61,389 nt of DNA from a virus. Every line of letters starts with the position of its first letter. Position 1 is the stretch's first letter. The stretch spans positions 1 through 61,389 of the IMG/VR virus record IMGVR_UViG_3300025132_007241; one strand, 5' to 3'. The position numbers and the translations under genes were made by a program. Under the pieces are notes generated by a model. It saw only the letters and a program-made list of their open reading frames with translations. It had not been told where the DNA came from and ran no database searches. Below are positions 15,569 to 22,829 of the stretch, piece by piece.

Positions 15569-16509
15569 AGAAGAAAATATTAGTTACCGGCGGTGCCGGA
15601 TATGTTGGAACAGCATTGCTTCCAAAACTACTTGAAGCCGGTCATGAAGTTACCGTCTTCGACAATCTGATGCAGGGAGGTAATCAATTACTCTCGTTCT
15701 TTAGAAATAAGAACTTTCATTTTATTAATGGGGATGTAACCATCAAGAAGGATCTAGAGGAGGCAGTAAAGGGGATGGATGTGATTGTCCACCTCGCAGC
15801 CATTGTGGGCTTCCCCGCCTGCAAGAATAATCCTGAATTAGCCACTGCTGTCAATGTTGACGGGACGCAGAACCTGATCGATGTAACAACCCCGGATCAG
15901 GTTATTTTGTATGGCTCCACGGGCAGCAACTACGGGAAAGTAACGGACATCTGCACAGAGGAGTCCCCGCTCAACCCCTTGAGCCTCTATGGTGAGACTA
16001 AGACTAAAGCTGAGCATATGCTGATGGCTCGCGGCAACACTGTTGCGTATCGTTTTGCTACTGCCTTCGGTGTGTCGCCTCGCCTTCGGCTAGACCTTCT
16101 TATCAATGACTTTACCAACAAGTGCCTCCGAGATGGGTATCTAGTGGTTTACGAAAAGCACTTCATGCGTACGTTCATACATGTTTCAGATATGGCCAAT
16201 GCTTTCATGCTGGCAATCAATAATTTGGACAAGATGGTTAACAATGTTTATAACATTGGTGATGACTCAATGAACTATAGCAAAGAAGAGATTTGCAATA
16301 TGGTGGCTGAAAAAACGGACGCCTTCATCCACTTTGAGGAGATTGGCTCTGACGCTGACAAGCGCAACTACGTAGTGAGTTACGACAAGGTCCGCGCCCT
16401 AGGGTTTCGCACGGAGGTCACAATCCAGGACGGCATCGACGAGATTATCAAGGCTCTGAACGTTGTAGACTTTACAAATCCCTATGTCAATATCAAGCGA
16501 GGTCTGTAA
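15562..16509 (+). CDS. NAD-dependent nucleotide-sugar epimerase/dehydratase
   Basis: A 315-residue extended SDR. GGAGYVGTALL (10-20), FDNLMQGG near 33-40, VHLAAIVGFPACKNNP near 76-91 and YGETK near 150 (Tyr and Lys present) are intact. The sequence is most like a broad group of UDP- or dTDP-sugar epimerases without a firm specificity. The ribosome site GGTTAAGG precedes the start, which overlaps the DUF962 gene by 7 bp. It likely supplies a modified sugar to the glycosyltransferases in this island. Confidence 0.83.
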   Translation: MVKKKILVTGGAGYVGTALLPKLLEAGHEVTVFDNLMQGGNQLLSFFRNKNFHFINGDVTIKKDLEEAVKGMDVIVHLAAIVGFPACKNNPELATAVNVDGTQNLIDVTTPDQVILYGSTGSNYGKVTDICTEESPLNPLSLYGETKTKAEHMLMARGNTVAYRFATAFGVSPRLRLDLLINDFTNKCLRDGYLVVYEKHFMRTFIHVSDMANAFMLAINNLDKMVNNVYNIGDDSMNYSKEEICNMVAEKTDAFIHFEEIGSDADKRNYVVSYDKVRALGFRTEVTIQDGIDEIIKALNVVDFTNPYVNIKRGL

Positions 16510-17150
16510 TGTCAAAGCACAAATATAACTTCTCTCTCACTAACACTACTGCTAAAACCGATGAGCCACACCCCGAGAATCTGAAAAAAACATGGCAACA
16601 TAATAGACCAGTCGAAGGCGCTACTGCAGCTGCTGTATTCGGTGAAGGCAACGGTGACACGGAGTATGTCAACATCTTTAATGCTCATTATCCTAACTTT
16701 GAAGGCAAGGTTCTTGAAATTGGCGCCGGCACCGGTTGGTTTGCTAAACAGATTCTTACGAGTTGCCCTAATGTAGAATATACCATTTTAGACATTGAAA
16801 GGAATATTGAAGACACAATTAAGAACACGCTCTCGGATTTCCCTGATGTTTGTTATATAACCTCTGCTAACTATAAAGATGCTTTGACGGAAACATACGA
16901 CCTGTTTATAGAGACCCATTGTTTGTCGGAGACTCCTCAATATTACTATACAGACATTCTCGGTAAACTCCAGACCAAAAATTGTTTAGTGATTGATTAT
17001 GGCGGCGATCCAAATGATCCGGGTTTTAACGACACTCTCGACACATGGTTCTCTCAATTTGCACACCAGGACAAATCGATTAACCGAGCCCTCCTAGGCG
17101 GCAACAATTATCCCATCCCAGTCTATATTGGTAAATCAGACAAGGCATAA
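16509..17150 (+). CDS. SAM-dependent methyltransferase, class I
   Basis: A 213-residue protein. VLEIGAGTGWFAKQIL near residues 69-84 is the SAM-binding motif I, YTILDIERN (about 95-103) is motif II and YDLFIETHCLSE (about 133-144) is the motif IV region. It resembles sugar O-methyltransferases found in LPS and capsule loci. The N-terminal 50 residues include HPENLKKTWQ, a helical extension. TAATG couplings link it to both neighbours. The substrate is probably a sugar hydroxyl on the glycan. Confidence 0.8.
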   Translation: MSKHKYNFSLTNTTAKTDEPHPENLKKTWQHNRPVEGATAAAVFGEGNGDTEYVNIFNAHYPNFEGKVLEIGAGTGWFAKQILTSCPNVEYTILDIERNIEDTIKNTLSDFPDVCYITSANYKDALTETYDLFIETHCLSETPQYYYTDILGKLQTKNCLVIDYGGDPNDPGFNDTLDTWFSQFAHQDKSINRALLGGNNYPIPVYIGKSDKA

Positions 17151-17872
17151 TGAATCCAAATATCTCCAATCCTTTTGCGCCCTATAAAGACTCTCATGCA
17201 GGGGCAACTGCAATCTTGTGCGGCTCTGGACCCACACTTTTAGAGTTTGATGCATCGCTGGTTCCTGAAGGAGTGTTGCGATTCGGTGTAAATGATCAGA
17301 TTTTCCTTGACCTAGATCTAGATTATTGGTTTATGGGAGATTCCGTTCCGCAAGTCCCGGACAAGTTTTGGAATCGGTACAACGACTTTAACGACTACCT
17401 ACCCAAGAGACAGAAGTTTGTGCGTTTCTGTAATTGGGTCGACGATAGGGAGATTATAATTCAACCCTACGGTCGTGTGCCGCGGAATGGACAGTTACCT
17501 CTTAACCTTAAAAACGCCAAGTACTATGTATCGGACAGTGGAGGAAACCCTGATCACTGCAAGTTCAAAAAGAATATAGCAGAGGGAAATTTGACTTCTG
17601 TTGCATCAATTACTTTTGAAGTGCTCCAATTCATGTTATACTGTGGCATAAAGAAGATCTTTTTAGTGGGACAAGATTGTGATTATTCTGGTGGAACCTT
17701 TGCCAAGATTATGATAGGCAAACAACAGAGGGCGGATTACTATATCCTCAGATACTGGAAGCATGTAAAAGAGTGGATTACAGAAAATCACCCTGATGTT
17801 GAGATTTATAGCATCAACCCCGTGGCTTTAGATATCTTCCCCGAAGCCAAGATAGAGGACATTAAATGTTAG
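17150..17872 (+). CDS. DUF115/sialyltransferase-like glycan enzyme
   Basis: A 240-residue protein. AILCGSGPTLLEFDA near residues 21-35 is the GSGP nucleotide loop typical of DUF115-like and bacterial GT42-like proteins. VNDQIFLDLDLDYWFMGD (about 47-64) and KKIFLVGQDCDYSGG (about 168-182) match the rest of that fold. SVASITFEVLQFMLYCGI is a conserved helix before the QDC segment. These proteins transfer nonulosonic acids (sialic or legionaminic type) to glycans or flagellin. A CMP-sugar synthetase gene lies two genes downstream and would supply such a donor. The exact acceptor is unknown. Confidence 0.7.
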   Translation: MNPNISNPFAPYKDSHAGATAILCGSGPTLLEFDASLVPEGVLRFGVNDQIFLDLDLDYWFMGDSVPQVPDKFWNRYNDFNDYLPKRQKFVRFCNWVDDREIIIQPYGRVPRNGQLPLNLKNAKYYVSDSGGNPDHCKFKKNIAEGNLTSVASITFEVLQFMLYCGIKKIFLVGQDCDYSGGTFAKIMIGKQQRADYYILRYWKHVKEWITENHPDVEIYSINPVALDIFPEAKIEDIKC

Positions 17873-18846
17873 ACATTGAAGATTTTGAAAGAAAATATAA
17901 CGCTATCGTGAATAGCGAGCAGTTTGCCCAACTGCAAGAAACATATAACAAAGCCAAGTACGTGTTTTTCTTTGGACATGGTGGTAATATGGGCGTGGCA
18001 GAACACGCCGCTATTGATCACTCTCGCCTCACAGACAAGAATGTATTCGCCCCAGGAGGCGGAGTCATTGTGACATCAATCCAGGGTGACACCAGCTTTA
18101 ATGACTGGATCATGAACTGGCTAGATATTCGTACTCGCGGATTAGAAAAGAGCGAGTGCTTGGCTATTGGAATTTCGTGCTCCACCAACGGTATCTCCTC
18201 GGATTGCCTCTCTACTGCGCTGAACTGGGCTGCAGAAAACGGCATGCAAGCGTGTCTCTGGGCTGCGCAGCCGAAAGAAAAGGGCATCCACCCGCAAGTC
18301 AATCAGATTATCCAGCACACCAAATACTACCATACTTCGGAGATTATTTCTCTAACGATGACATATGAGTTGATTCATGGTGCCGGATTTATGTGCCCTG
18401 CAATCTCGACCAAAGCCCAGCAGCGTCGGTTTGAAAAGCTAGGGATTGAATCTGAGGTCGAAACCCACAATCAGCACGTTCCACCCGGCATGGAGACCCA
18501 ACTCAACAATTTGGCCATTGACTTCGATGGAGTTATTCATAACTTTGATAAGGGCTGGCACGATGGCACCTGCTATGGTGATCCCCTGCCCGGAGCACTG
18601 GATGCCATCCGCACACTGGCTGAGGACTGGAACATTATCGTCTTCTCTGCAAAGGTTCGCCCTGATCGACCACTAGTTGGCGGGAAAACAGGATACGAGC
18701 TGGTGGATGAATGGCTACAGGACCACGGAGTTCGTGACTTAGTCGCTGAAATTACTCATGAAAAGCCACGCGCTCAACATTATATTGACGATAAGGCTAT
18801 TGAGTTTACCAATAACTGGACTGAGATTCTGGAGCGCCTACAGTGA
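17866..18846 (+). CDS. gmhA: Sedoheptulose-7-phosphate isomerase (GmhA-like SIS domain) fused to a HAD phosphatase domain
   Basis: A 326-residue two-domain protein. Residues about 28-185 are a SIS domain of GmhA type: FFGHGGNMGVAEHAA (35-49), PGGGVIVTSIQGDTSFND (63-80), and AIGISCSTNG (100-109), where GmhA has GISTSGNS. A His (171) sits in the C-terminal helix. Residues about 215-326 are a HAD domain with LAIDFDGVIH (216-225; Asp219 and Asp221), FSAKVRPDR, and HYIDDKAIEF (305-314). GmhA isomerises sedoheptulose 7-phosphate to D-glycero-D-manno-heptose 7-phosphate. The fused HAD could remove a phosphate later in the route (GmhB-like). I know of no standard GmhA with this fusion. The overlap with the upstream gene is 7 bp. 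The next gene uses a GTG start inside its stop. Confidence 0.85.
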   Translation: MLDIEDFERKYNAIVNSEQFAQLQETYNKAKYVFFFGHGGNMGVAEHAAIDHSRLTDKNVFAPGGGVIVTSIQGDTSFNDWIMNWLDIRTRGLEKSECLAIGISCSTNGISSDCLSTALNWAAENGMQACLWAAQPKEKGIHPQVNQIIQHTKYYHTSEIISLTMTYELIHGAGFMCPAISTKAQQRRFEKLGIESEVETHNQHVPPGMETQLNNLAIDFDGVIHNFDKGWHDGTCYGDPLPGALDAIRTLAEDWNIIVFSAKVRPDRPLVGGKTGYELVDEWLQDHGVRDLVAEITHEKPRAQHYIDDKAIEFTNNWTEILERLQ

Positions 18847-19508
18847 AAAGCATTACAGCTGTTGTACCTGTACGCAAGGGATCGGTAAGAGTAAAGAATA
18901 AGAATCTTAAACCTTTTGCTGGCAAAACACTTCTACAGATTAAGGTTGAGCAGTTAAAGCAAGTAAGCCTTATTGATAACATTGTCGTAAGTTCTGATTG
19001 TGATGACATGCTAGCCCTAGCAGCGGAGCTAGGAGTTAATACCCACCGTCGCGTTGATTACTTTGCTTCATCAGAGGCAACAAACTCAGAGTTCTTTGAA
19101 AATCTGGGGCAAGCCATTGAGGGTGACTATCTCATGTATAGTCCCGTGACTTGCCCTTTGATCTCATTGGAAACATATCATGATTGCATCTCAACCTTCC
19201 AACAGGATGAGGAGATGGAAAATCTAGTAACAGTTACCGCTGTGAAGCATCACCTGTGGTTGGACAACGAACCGTTAAACTATGATGTCACTAATTCCCC
19301 CAACAGTCAGGACCTTCCTGATATCTATGCCATCACTTATGGTGTTTGTATTATTTCCCGCGACGATATGATCGCTCGCCGCAATATCGTGACCCCAAAC
19401 CCTACCTTTAAAGTACTCGATGAAATTGAGTCTGTTGACATCGACACCGAGTTTGATTTTATGGTGGCGGAGATGATCTACAAGAAAATAAATAACTTGA
19501 CATTCTGA
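18843..19508 (+). CDS. CMP-sugar synthetase (acylneuraminate cytidylyltransferase-like)
   Basis: A 221-residue GT-A-type nucleotidyltransferase with a GTG start overlapping the previous stop. VVPVRKGSVRVKNKNLKPFAGK (7-28) is the NeuA/KdsB nucleotide-binding P-loop, ending with TLLQIKVEQL. YLMYSPVTCPL near residue 97 matches the acidic/pocket region. It would activate a nonulosonic acid or Kdo-like acid sugar as a CMP-sugar. No NeuB-type synthase is present in the window, so the acid sugar would have to come from the host or from elsewhere in the phage genome. The length is close to that of single-domain NeuA. Confidence 0.82.
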   Translation: MKSITAVVPVRKGSVRVKNKNLKPFAGKTLLQIKVEQLKQVSLIDNIVVSSDCDDMLALAAELGVNTHRRVDYFASSEATNSEFFENLGQAIEGDYLMYSPVTCPLISLETYHDCISTFQQDEEMENLVTVTAVKHHLWLDNEPLNYDVTNSPNSQDLPDIYAITYGVCIISRDDMIARRNIVTPNPTFKVLDEIESVDIDTEFDFMVAEMIYKKINNLTF

Positions 19509-19525
19509 GGGTGAGGTGCTATATT
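19497..19525 (+). promoter_or_regulatory. Sigma-70-type promoter inside the sugar island
   Basis: TTGACA (19497-19502), a 17-base spacer, then TATATT (19520-19525). The -35 is a perfect match and the -10 is five of six, with ideal spacing. It overlaps the end of the CMP-sugar synthetase gene and lies just before one of the few gaps in the island (35 bp). The next gene starts at 19544 with AGAGGAAAAAG upstream. Transcripts would start near 19532 and give a 10-15 base leader. It probably drives the reduced aminotransferase, radical SAM, ferredoxin and rml genes by host RNA polymerase. Confidence 0.6.
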
Positions 19526-19543
19526 CTTTAGAGGAAAAAGACT

Positions 19544-20182
19544 ATGAAACACAATCCATACCAAGTTATTACTAATTTTGAGGAGATCGTAGCAGAATAC
19601 TGCGGCTCTAAATATGCTGTTGCTGTTGATAACGCAACCAACGGTTTGTTCCTGTGCTTAAAGTACTTAGGAATTGAAGACCAAGACATTACCATCCCGG
19701 CTGTCACATTTATGTCGGTACCCTGCACCATCATTCAGACAGGAAACCGCGTCAGCTTTGATAAGAATCACCCGGCGATTATTGATGGTAAGAGACTCCG
19801 CGGACAGTATCAGCTGGCACCCTTCCCAGTTTGGGACAGTGCTCTCACATTTCATCGCGACATGTATATTCCAGGGCAGTTTATGAACCTTTCGTTTAGT
19901 GGTCCTCACAAGTTTTTAAAGTTGGGCAAAGGGGGAATGATTCTTACTGATGACAAAGAAGCGCACACATGGCTCAAGCGAGCTGCCTACTTTGGTCGCC
20001 GTCCTATGGACCATAAAGAAGAGAAATTTGATATGCTTGGGTGGAACTACTACATGCTCCCAGAGATAGCGGCACGAGGTGCTGTATTAATGTTGGGAAT
20101 AAAAGATGATAATAAAGATCTTGAAATTGAATACCAAGACCTATCTAAATATAAAGTATACACGGAGGCAAACCGCAAATGA
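19544..20182 (+). CDS. Miniature DegT-family aminotransferase-like protein
   Basis: A 212-residue protein with clear DegT features but about 160 residues shorter than the family. YCGSKYAVAVDNATNGLFLCLKYLG (residues about 19-43) matches the phosphate-binding start, ITIPAVTFMSVP follows, then VWDSALTF near 104 (Asp for pyridine contact) and SFSGPHKFLKLGKGGMI (Schiff-base lysine candidates) near 120-136. The segment between TGNRVSF and the Asp motif is much shortened and the whole C-terminal domain is missing. No remnant lies downstream: the radical SAM gene begins in an ATGA overlap, so this is not a frameshift. It may be catalytic in a minimal dimer, or act as a binding partner. Confidence 0.75.
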   Translation: MKHNPYQVITNFEEIVAEYCGSKYAVAVDNATNGLFLCLKYLGIEDQDITIPAVTFMSVPCTIIQTGNRVSFDKNHPAIIDGKRLRGQYQLAPFPVWDSALTFHRDMYIPGQFMNLSFSGPHKFLKLGKGGMILTDDKEAHTWLKRAAYFGRRPMDHKEEKFDMLGWNYYMLPEIAARGAVLMLGIKDDNKDLEIEYQDLSKYKVYTEANRK

Positions 20183-21558
20183 AGGTCGTTCTAATTCAAC
20201 CATATTACGAAAACATCTGGGAACCCATTGGTTTGGGTTTCATCTCAGCTTATCTTAAGAAGCACTACGAAGGAGAGCTGGATCTTTGTTGCTATCAGGG
20301 CAACTTTGACACTGATGAGGAGATCATCGAGGGGTGCACTGGCGCCGATGTGGTCGGGTTCTCTTGTACCTCCCCGGCTTGGCCTCATGCATTGCGGTTG
20401 GCTGAAGAGATTAAGAAAGTTAGCCCGGACACTCGCACAGTGGTCGGGGGATTCCACCCGTCTGCGCTTCCAGAGGAAAGTGTAGCCCACGATTGTATTG
20501 ATCAAGTAGTAGTCGGCGAGGGCGAAGAGGTTTTCCTTGATATTGTCAATGGCAACACAGATCCCATCGTTCAGGGGACAAAGCCTGCAATGCAGGATCT
20601 TCCTTGGCCAGATCGCTCAATTATTAAGAACTATCGCACCGTCGACCTTTGTGAGTCGATGAACGGTACTCGAACTGCCTCATTCCAGTGCAACCGGGTT
20701 TGCCCTGTGGCGTGCACCTTTTGCGCAGAACGCATTATTACTGGTAAGCATAATCGCCGCGATAATCCAATTCGTTCTCGGGACGTTAGTGAGTTGTGCG
20801 ACGAGATTGAGCATGTTATTGAAGAGCTGGATCTCACATATTTTAAGTTTGTAGATGCTACTTTTGATATCTCAGCAGACTTTGTTATTAGATTTTGCAA
20901 GGAGAAGATTAAGCGTGGTATTACCACAGAGTGGGAATGCCTGGTGCATGCTAGTTTTGCAACTGAAGAAATGTTTGAATGGCTCAAGAAAGCTCAGTGT
21001 AACCGAGTTGCCATTGGCTGCGAAAGCGGCTCCGACCGCATTTTGAAGCGCGTCGGTAAGGGACTAAAAGTTGATACAATCCGTAAAGTCTTTGCATGGG
21101 GACGAAAGCATGATGTCGAGCGCCGAGGTTTCTTCCTGCTGGGAATGCCTGAGGAAACCCGCGAGGACTGGTTGCTCACAGAACAGTTGATTGATGAAAT
21201 CGAACCCGATGTGGTTGGCTTCACAATTCTCTGCCCATATCCAGGTACCCATTACTATGATCCGCAGCTGCATAAAAATGTAGACTGGGAGAAGGCTGAC
21301 GAGTATTCTAATGATTTCTGGGCTACACCGCACTTTACTAACATTGAACTCAAAGCCAAGCAGGCATACTTTAAGACTAAGTATGACCTCTTACTCAATG
21401 AACGTCAGTTCGGCGAAGGATCCACATCGGCTGGTGCAACAGATATGCGTGAGCTAGAAAAAGAGTCGTTCTCGACACCAATTGGCACCAACGTCAATAA
21501 CGCACCAGACATTGCTGGTGTTGTCCAGCTTGATACTAGTAAAAGAACGGAAGCCTAA
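20179..21558 (+). CDS. B12-binding-domain radical SAM protein
   Basis: A 459-residue protein of the BchE-like group. Residues 1-130 form a cobalamin-binding-type Rossmann domain (WEPIGLGFISAYLK, DVVGFSCTSP, TVVGGFHPSALPEE, VVGEGEEVF), without the classic DxHxxG. Residues about 165-370 are the radical SAM barrel with the CxxxCxxC cluster motif at Cys175, Cys179 and Cys182. GCESGSDRILKRVGKG near 277-292 and GFFLLGMPEET are typical of the subgroup. The last 55 residues are a serine/threonine-rich tail. Such enzymes methylate unactivated carbons or remodel ring structures. The stop overlaps the ferredoxin start (TAATG), suggesting a dedicated electron donor. The substrate may be a nucleotide sugar or a lipid, inferred from context. 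Confidence 0.9.
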   Translation: MKVVLIQPYYENIWEPIGLGFISAYLKKHYEGELDLCCYQGNFDTDEEIIEGCTGADVVGFSCTSPAWPHALRLAEEIKKVSPDTRTVVGGFHPSALPEESVAHDCIDQVVVGEGEEVFLDIVNGNTDPIVQGTKPAMQDLPWPDRSIIKNYRTVDLCESMNGTRTASFQCNRVCPVACTFCAERIITGKHNRRDNPIRSRDVSELCDEIEHVIEELDLTYFKFVDATFDISADFVIRFCKEKIKRGITTEWECLVHASFATEEMFEWLKKAQCNRVAIGCESGSDRILKRVGKGLKVDTIRKVFAWGRKHDVERRGFFLLGMPEETREDWLLTEQLIDEIEPDVVGFTILCPYPGTHYYDPQLHKNVDWEKADEYSNDFWATPHFTNIELKAKQAYFKTKYDLLLNERQFGEGSTSAGATDMRELEKESFSTPIGTNVNNAPDIAGVVQLDTSKRTEA

Positions 21559-21875
21559 TGACCCATGTGGTGGGGGATGCTTGCGTAAAATGTAGATATA
21601 CTGACTGCGCAGAGGTATGCCCGGTCACTTGTTTTCATGGCGCCCCGAATATGTTGGTTATCGACCCCGAAGTTTGCATAGACTGTGGGCTTTGCCTCCC
21701 GGAGTGTCCTGTGGACGCCATCTATCTGGATGATGACGTACCAGAAGATCAAATAGAATACATTCAGATCAATGCTAAGTTATCGCAGCAGTACGACATT
21801 ATAGAATACGCAGAAGATCCGCATCCTGAGGCGGACAAATACAAGGACGTTAAAAACAAGAAAGACTTAATTTAG
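21558..21875 (+). CDS. fdxA: 7Fe ferredoxin ([3Fe-4S][4Fe-4S], Azotobacter FdI type)
   Basis: A 105-residue ferredoxin. Cysteines lie at 9, 12, 17, 21, 25, 40, 43, 46 and 50, the same pattern as Azotobacter vinelandii ferredoxin I shifted by the initiator Met. By that comparison Cys9, Cys17 and Cys50 bind the 3Fe cluster and Cys21, Cys40, Cys43 and Cys46 the 4Fe cluster. The C-terminal half, with VPEDQIEYIQINAKLSQQ (61-78), matches the FdI extension. It carries one electron at low potential in the cytoplasm. It is translationally coupled to the radical SAM gene, which needs a reductant, so the two probably work together. A stand-alone FdxA gene in a phage sugar operon is unusual. Confidence 0.95.
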   Translation: MTHVVGDACVKCRYTDCAEVCPVTCFHGAPNMLVIDPEVCIDCGLCLPECPVDAIYLDDDVPEDQIEYIQINAKLSQQYDIIEYAEDPHPEADKYKDVKNKKDLI

Positions 21876-22829
21876 ATGAATATTTTAGTAACAGGCGGAT
21901 GTGGGTTTATTGGCTCCAATCTCATTAAATTTATATTAGAAAGCAATTTTCCCGAAGTGGACCGGGTAGTGAATCTTGATGCAGTGACGTATGCTGGCGA
22001 TATCAGCAATACTGCTGCCTTCGCCGATCATGAAAACTATTTCTTTGAGAAGGTAGATATCCGTGACACTGCGCGCCTATGGAGTGTGTTTAGTAGACAT
22101 GATATTACTCATGTAATTCACCTCGCAGCTGAGTCTCACGTCGATAATGCGATTGCGTCTCCGGGCGCGTTCATGACAAGCAACATCATTGGTACTCACA
22201 ATCTACTCAAAATCTCCCGTGAGCTGGAAATTAAGAGGTTTCACCATGTCTCTACCGATGAGGTTTATGGCGAGCTGGGGGAAACTGGAACGTTTGATGA
22301 GGAGACACCGTATGATCCTCGTAACCCCTACTCAGCGTCCAAAGCAGCATCAGACTTTATTGTACGCTCTTACTTCCACACATATGACTTCCCAGTGACT
22401 CTATCTAATTGTTCGAATAACTATGGGCCGCACCAACACGACGAAAAATTAATCCCCACAGTGATTCGTTCAATATCCCGCGGCAACAAGATCCCCGTTT
22501 ATGGCAAAGGTCTGAATGTTCGCGATTGGATTTATGTAGGAGATCACTGCGAGGGGATCTGGAAAGTCTTTACCGAAGGGGCATTGGGTGAAACCTATTG
22601 TATTGGGGCTAACTGTGAGCGTCGTAACATCGACTTAATTCATATATTGTGTAAGGAGATGGGGGTATCCCCTGAGGAGTCGATCGAGTATGTTAAGGAC
22701 CGTGCAGGACATGACTTTAGATATGCCATTGACAACAAAAAAATTGTAGAGAAGTTAGGCTGGAAGCCTAAGACTTCTTTTGAGGAAGGGCTGAAGCAAA
22801 CAGTAGCATGGTACAATGAGAAATATTAA
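21876..22829 (+). CDS. rfbB: dTDP-glucose 4,6-dehydratase (RmlB)
   Basis: A 317-residue SDR. GGCGFIGSN (7-15), HLAAESHVDNAI (82-93), STDEVYGE (126-133; Thr127-Asp128-Glu129 catalytic triad) and PYSASKAASD (151-160; Tyr152, Lys156) are all intact. NYGPHQHDEKLIP and GLNVRDWIYVGDHC are RmlB hallmarks. It converts dTDP-glucose to dTDP-4-keto-6-deoxyglucose, the precursor of rhamnose, fucosamine and other deoxysugars. It is followed by the matching RmlA gene in a 14-bp overlap. RmlC and RmlD are not seen, so the keto sugar may go to an aminotransferase such as 13439-14572. Confidence 0.93.
   Translation: MNILVTGGCGFIGSNLIKFILESNFPEVDRVVNLDAVTYAGDISNTAAFADHENYFFEKVDIRDTARLWSVFSRHDITHVIHLAAESHVDNAIASPGAFMTSNIIGTHNLLKISRELEIKRFHHVSTDEVYGELGETGTFDEETPYDPRNPYSASKAASDFIVRSYFHTYDFPVTLSNCSNNYGPHQHDEKLIPTVIRSISRGNKIPVYGKGLNVRDWIYVGDHCEGIWKVFTEGALGETYCIGANCERRNIDLIHILCKEMGVSPEESIEYVKDRAGHDFRYAIDNKKIVEKLGWKPKTSFEEGLKQTVAWYNEKY

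Noticed and set aside
19544-20182. Frameshift as the cause of the short aminotransferase
   Set aside because: No DegT C-terminal remnant is found in any frame downstream; the radical SAM gene starts in an ATGA overlap with its stop.
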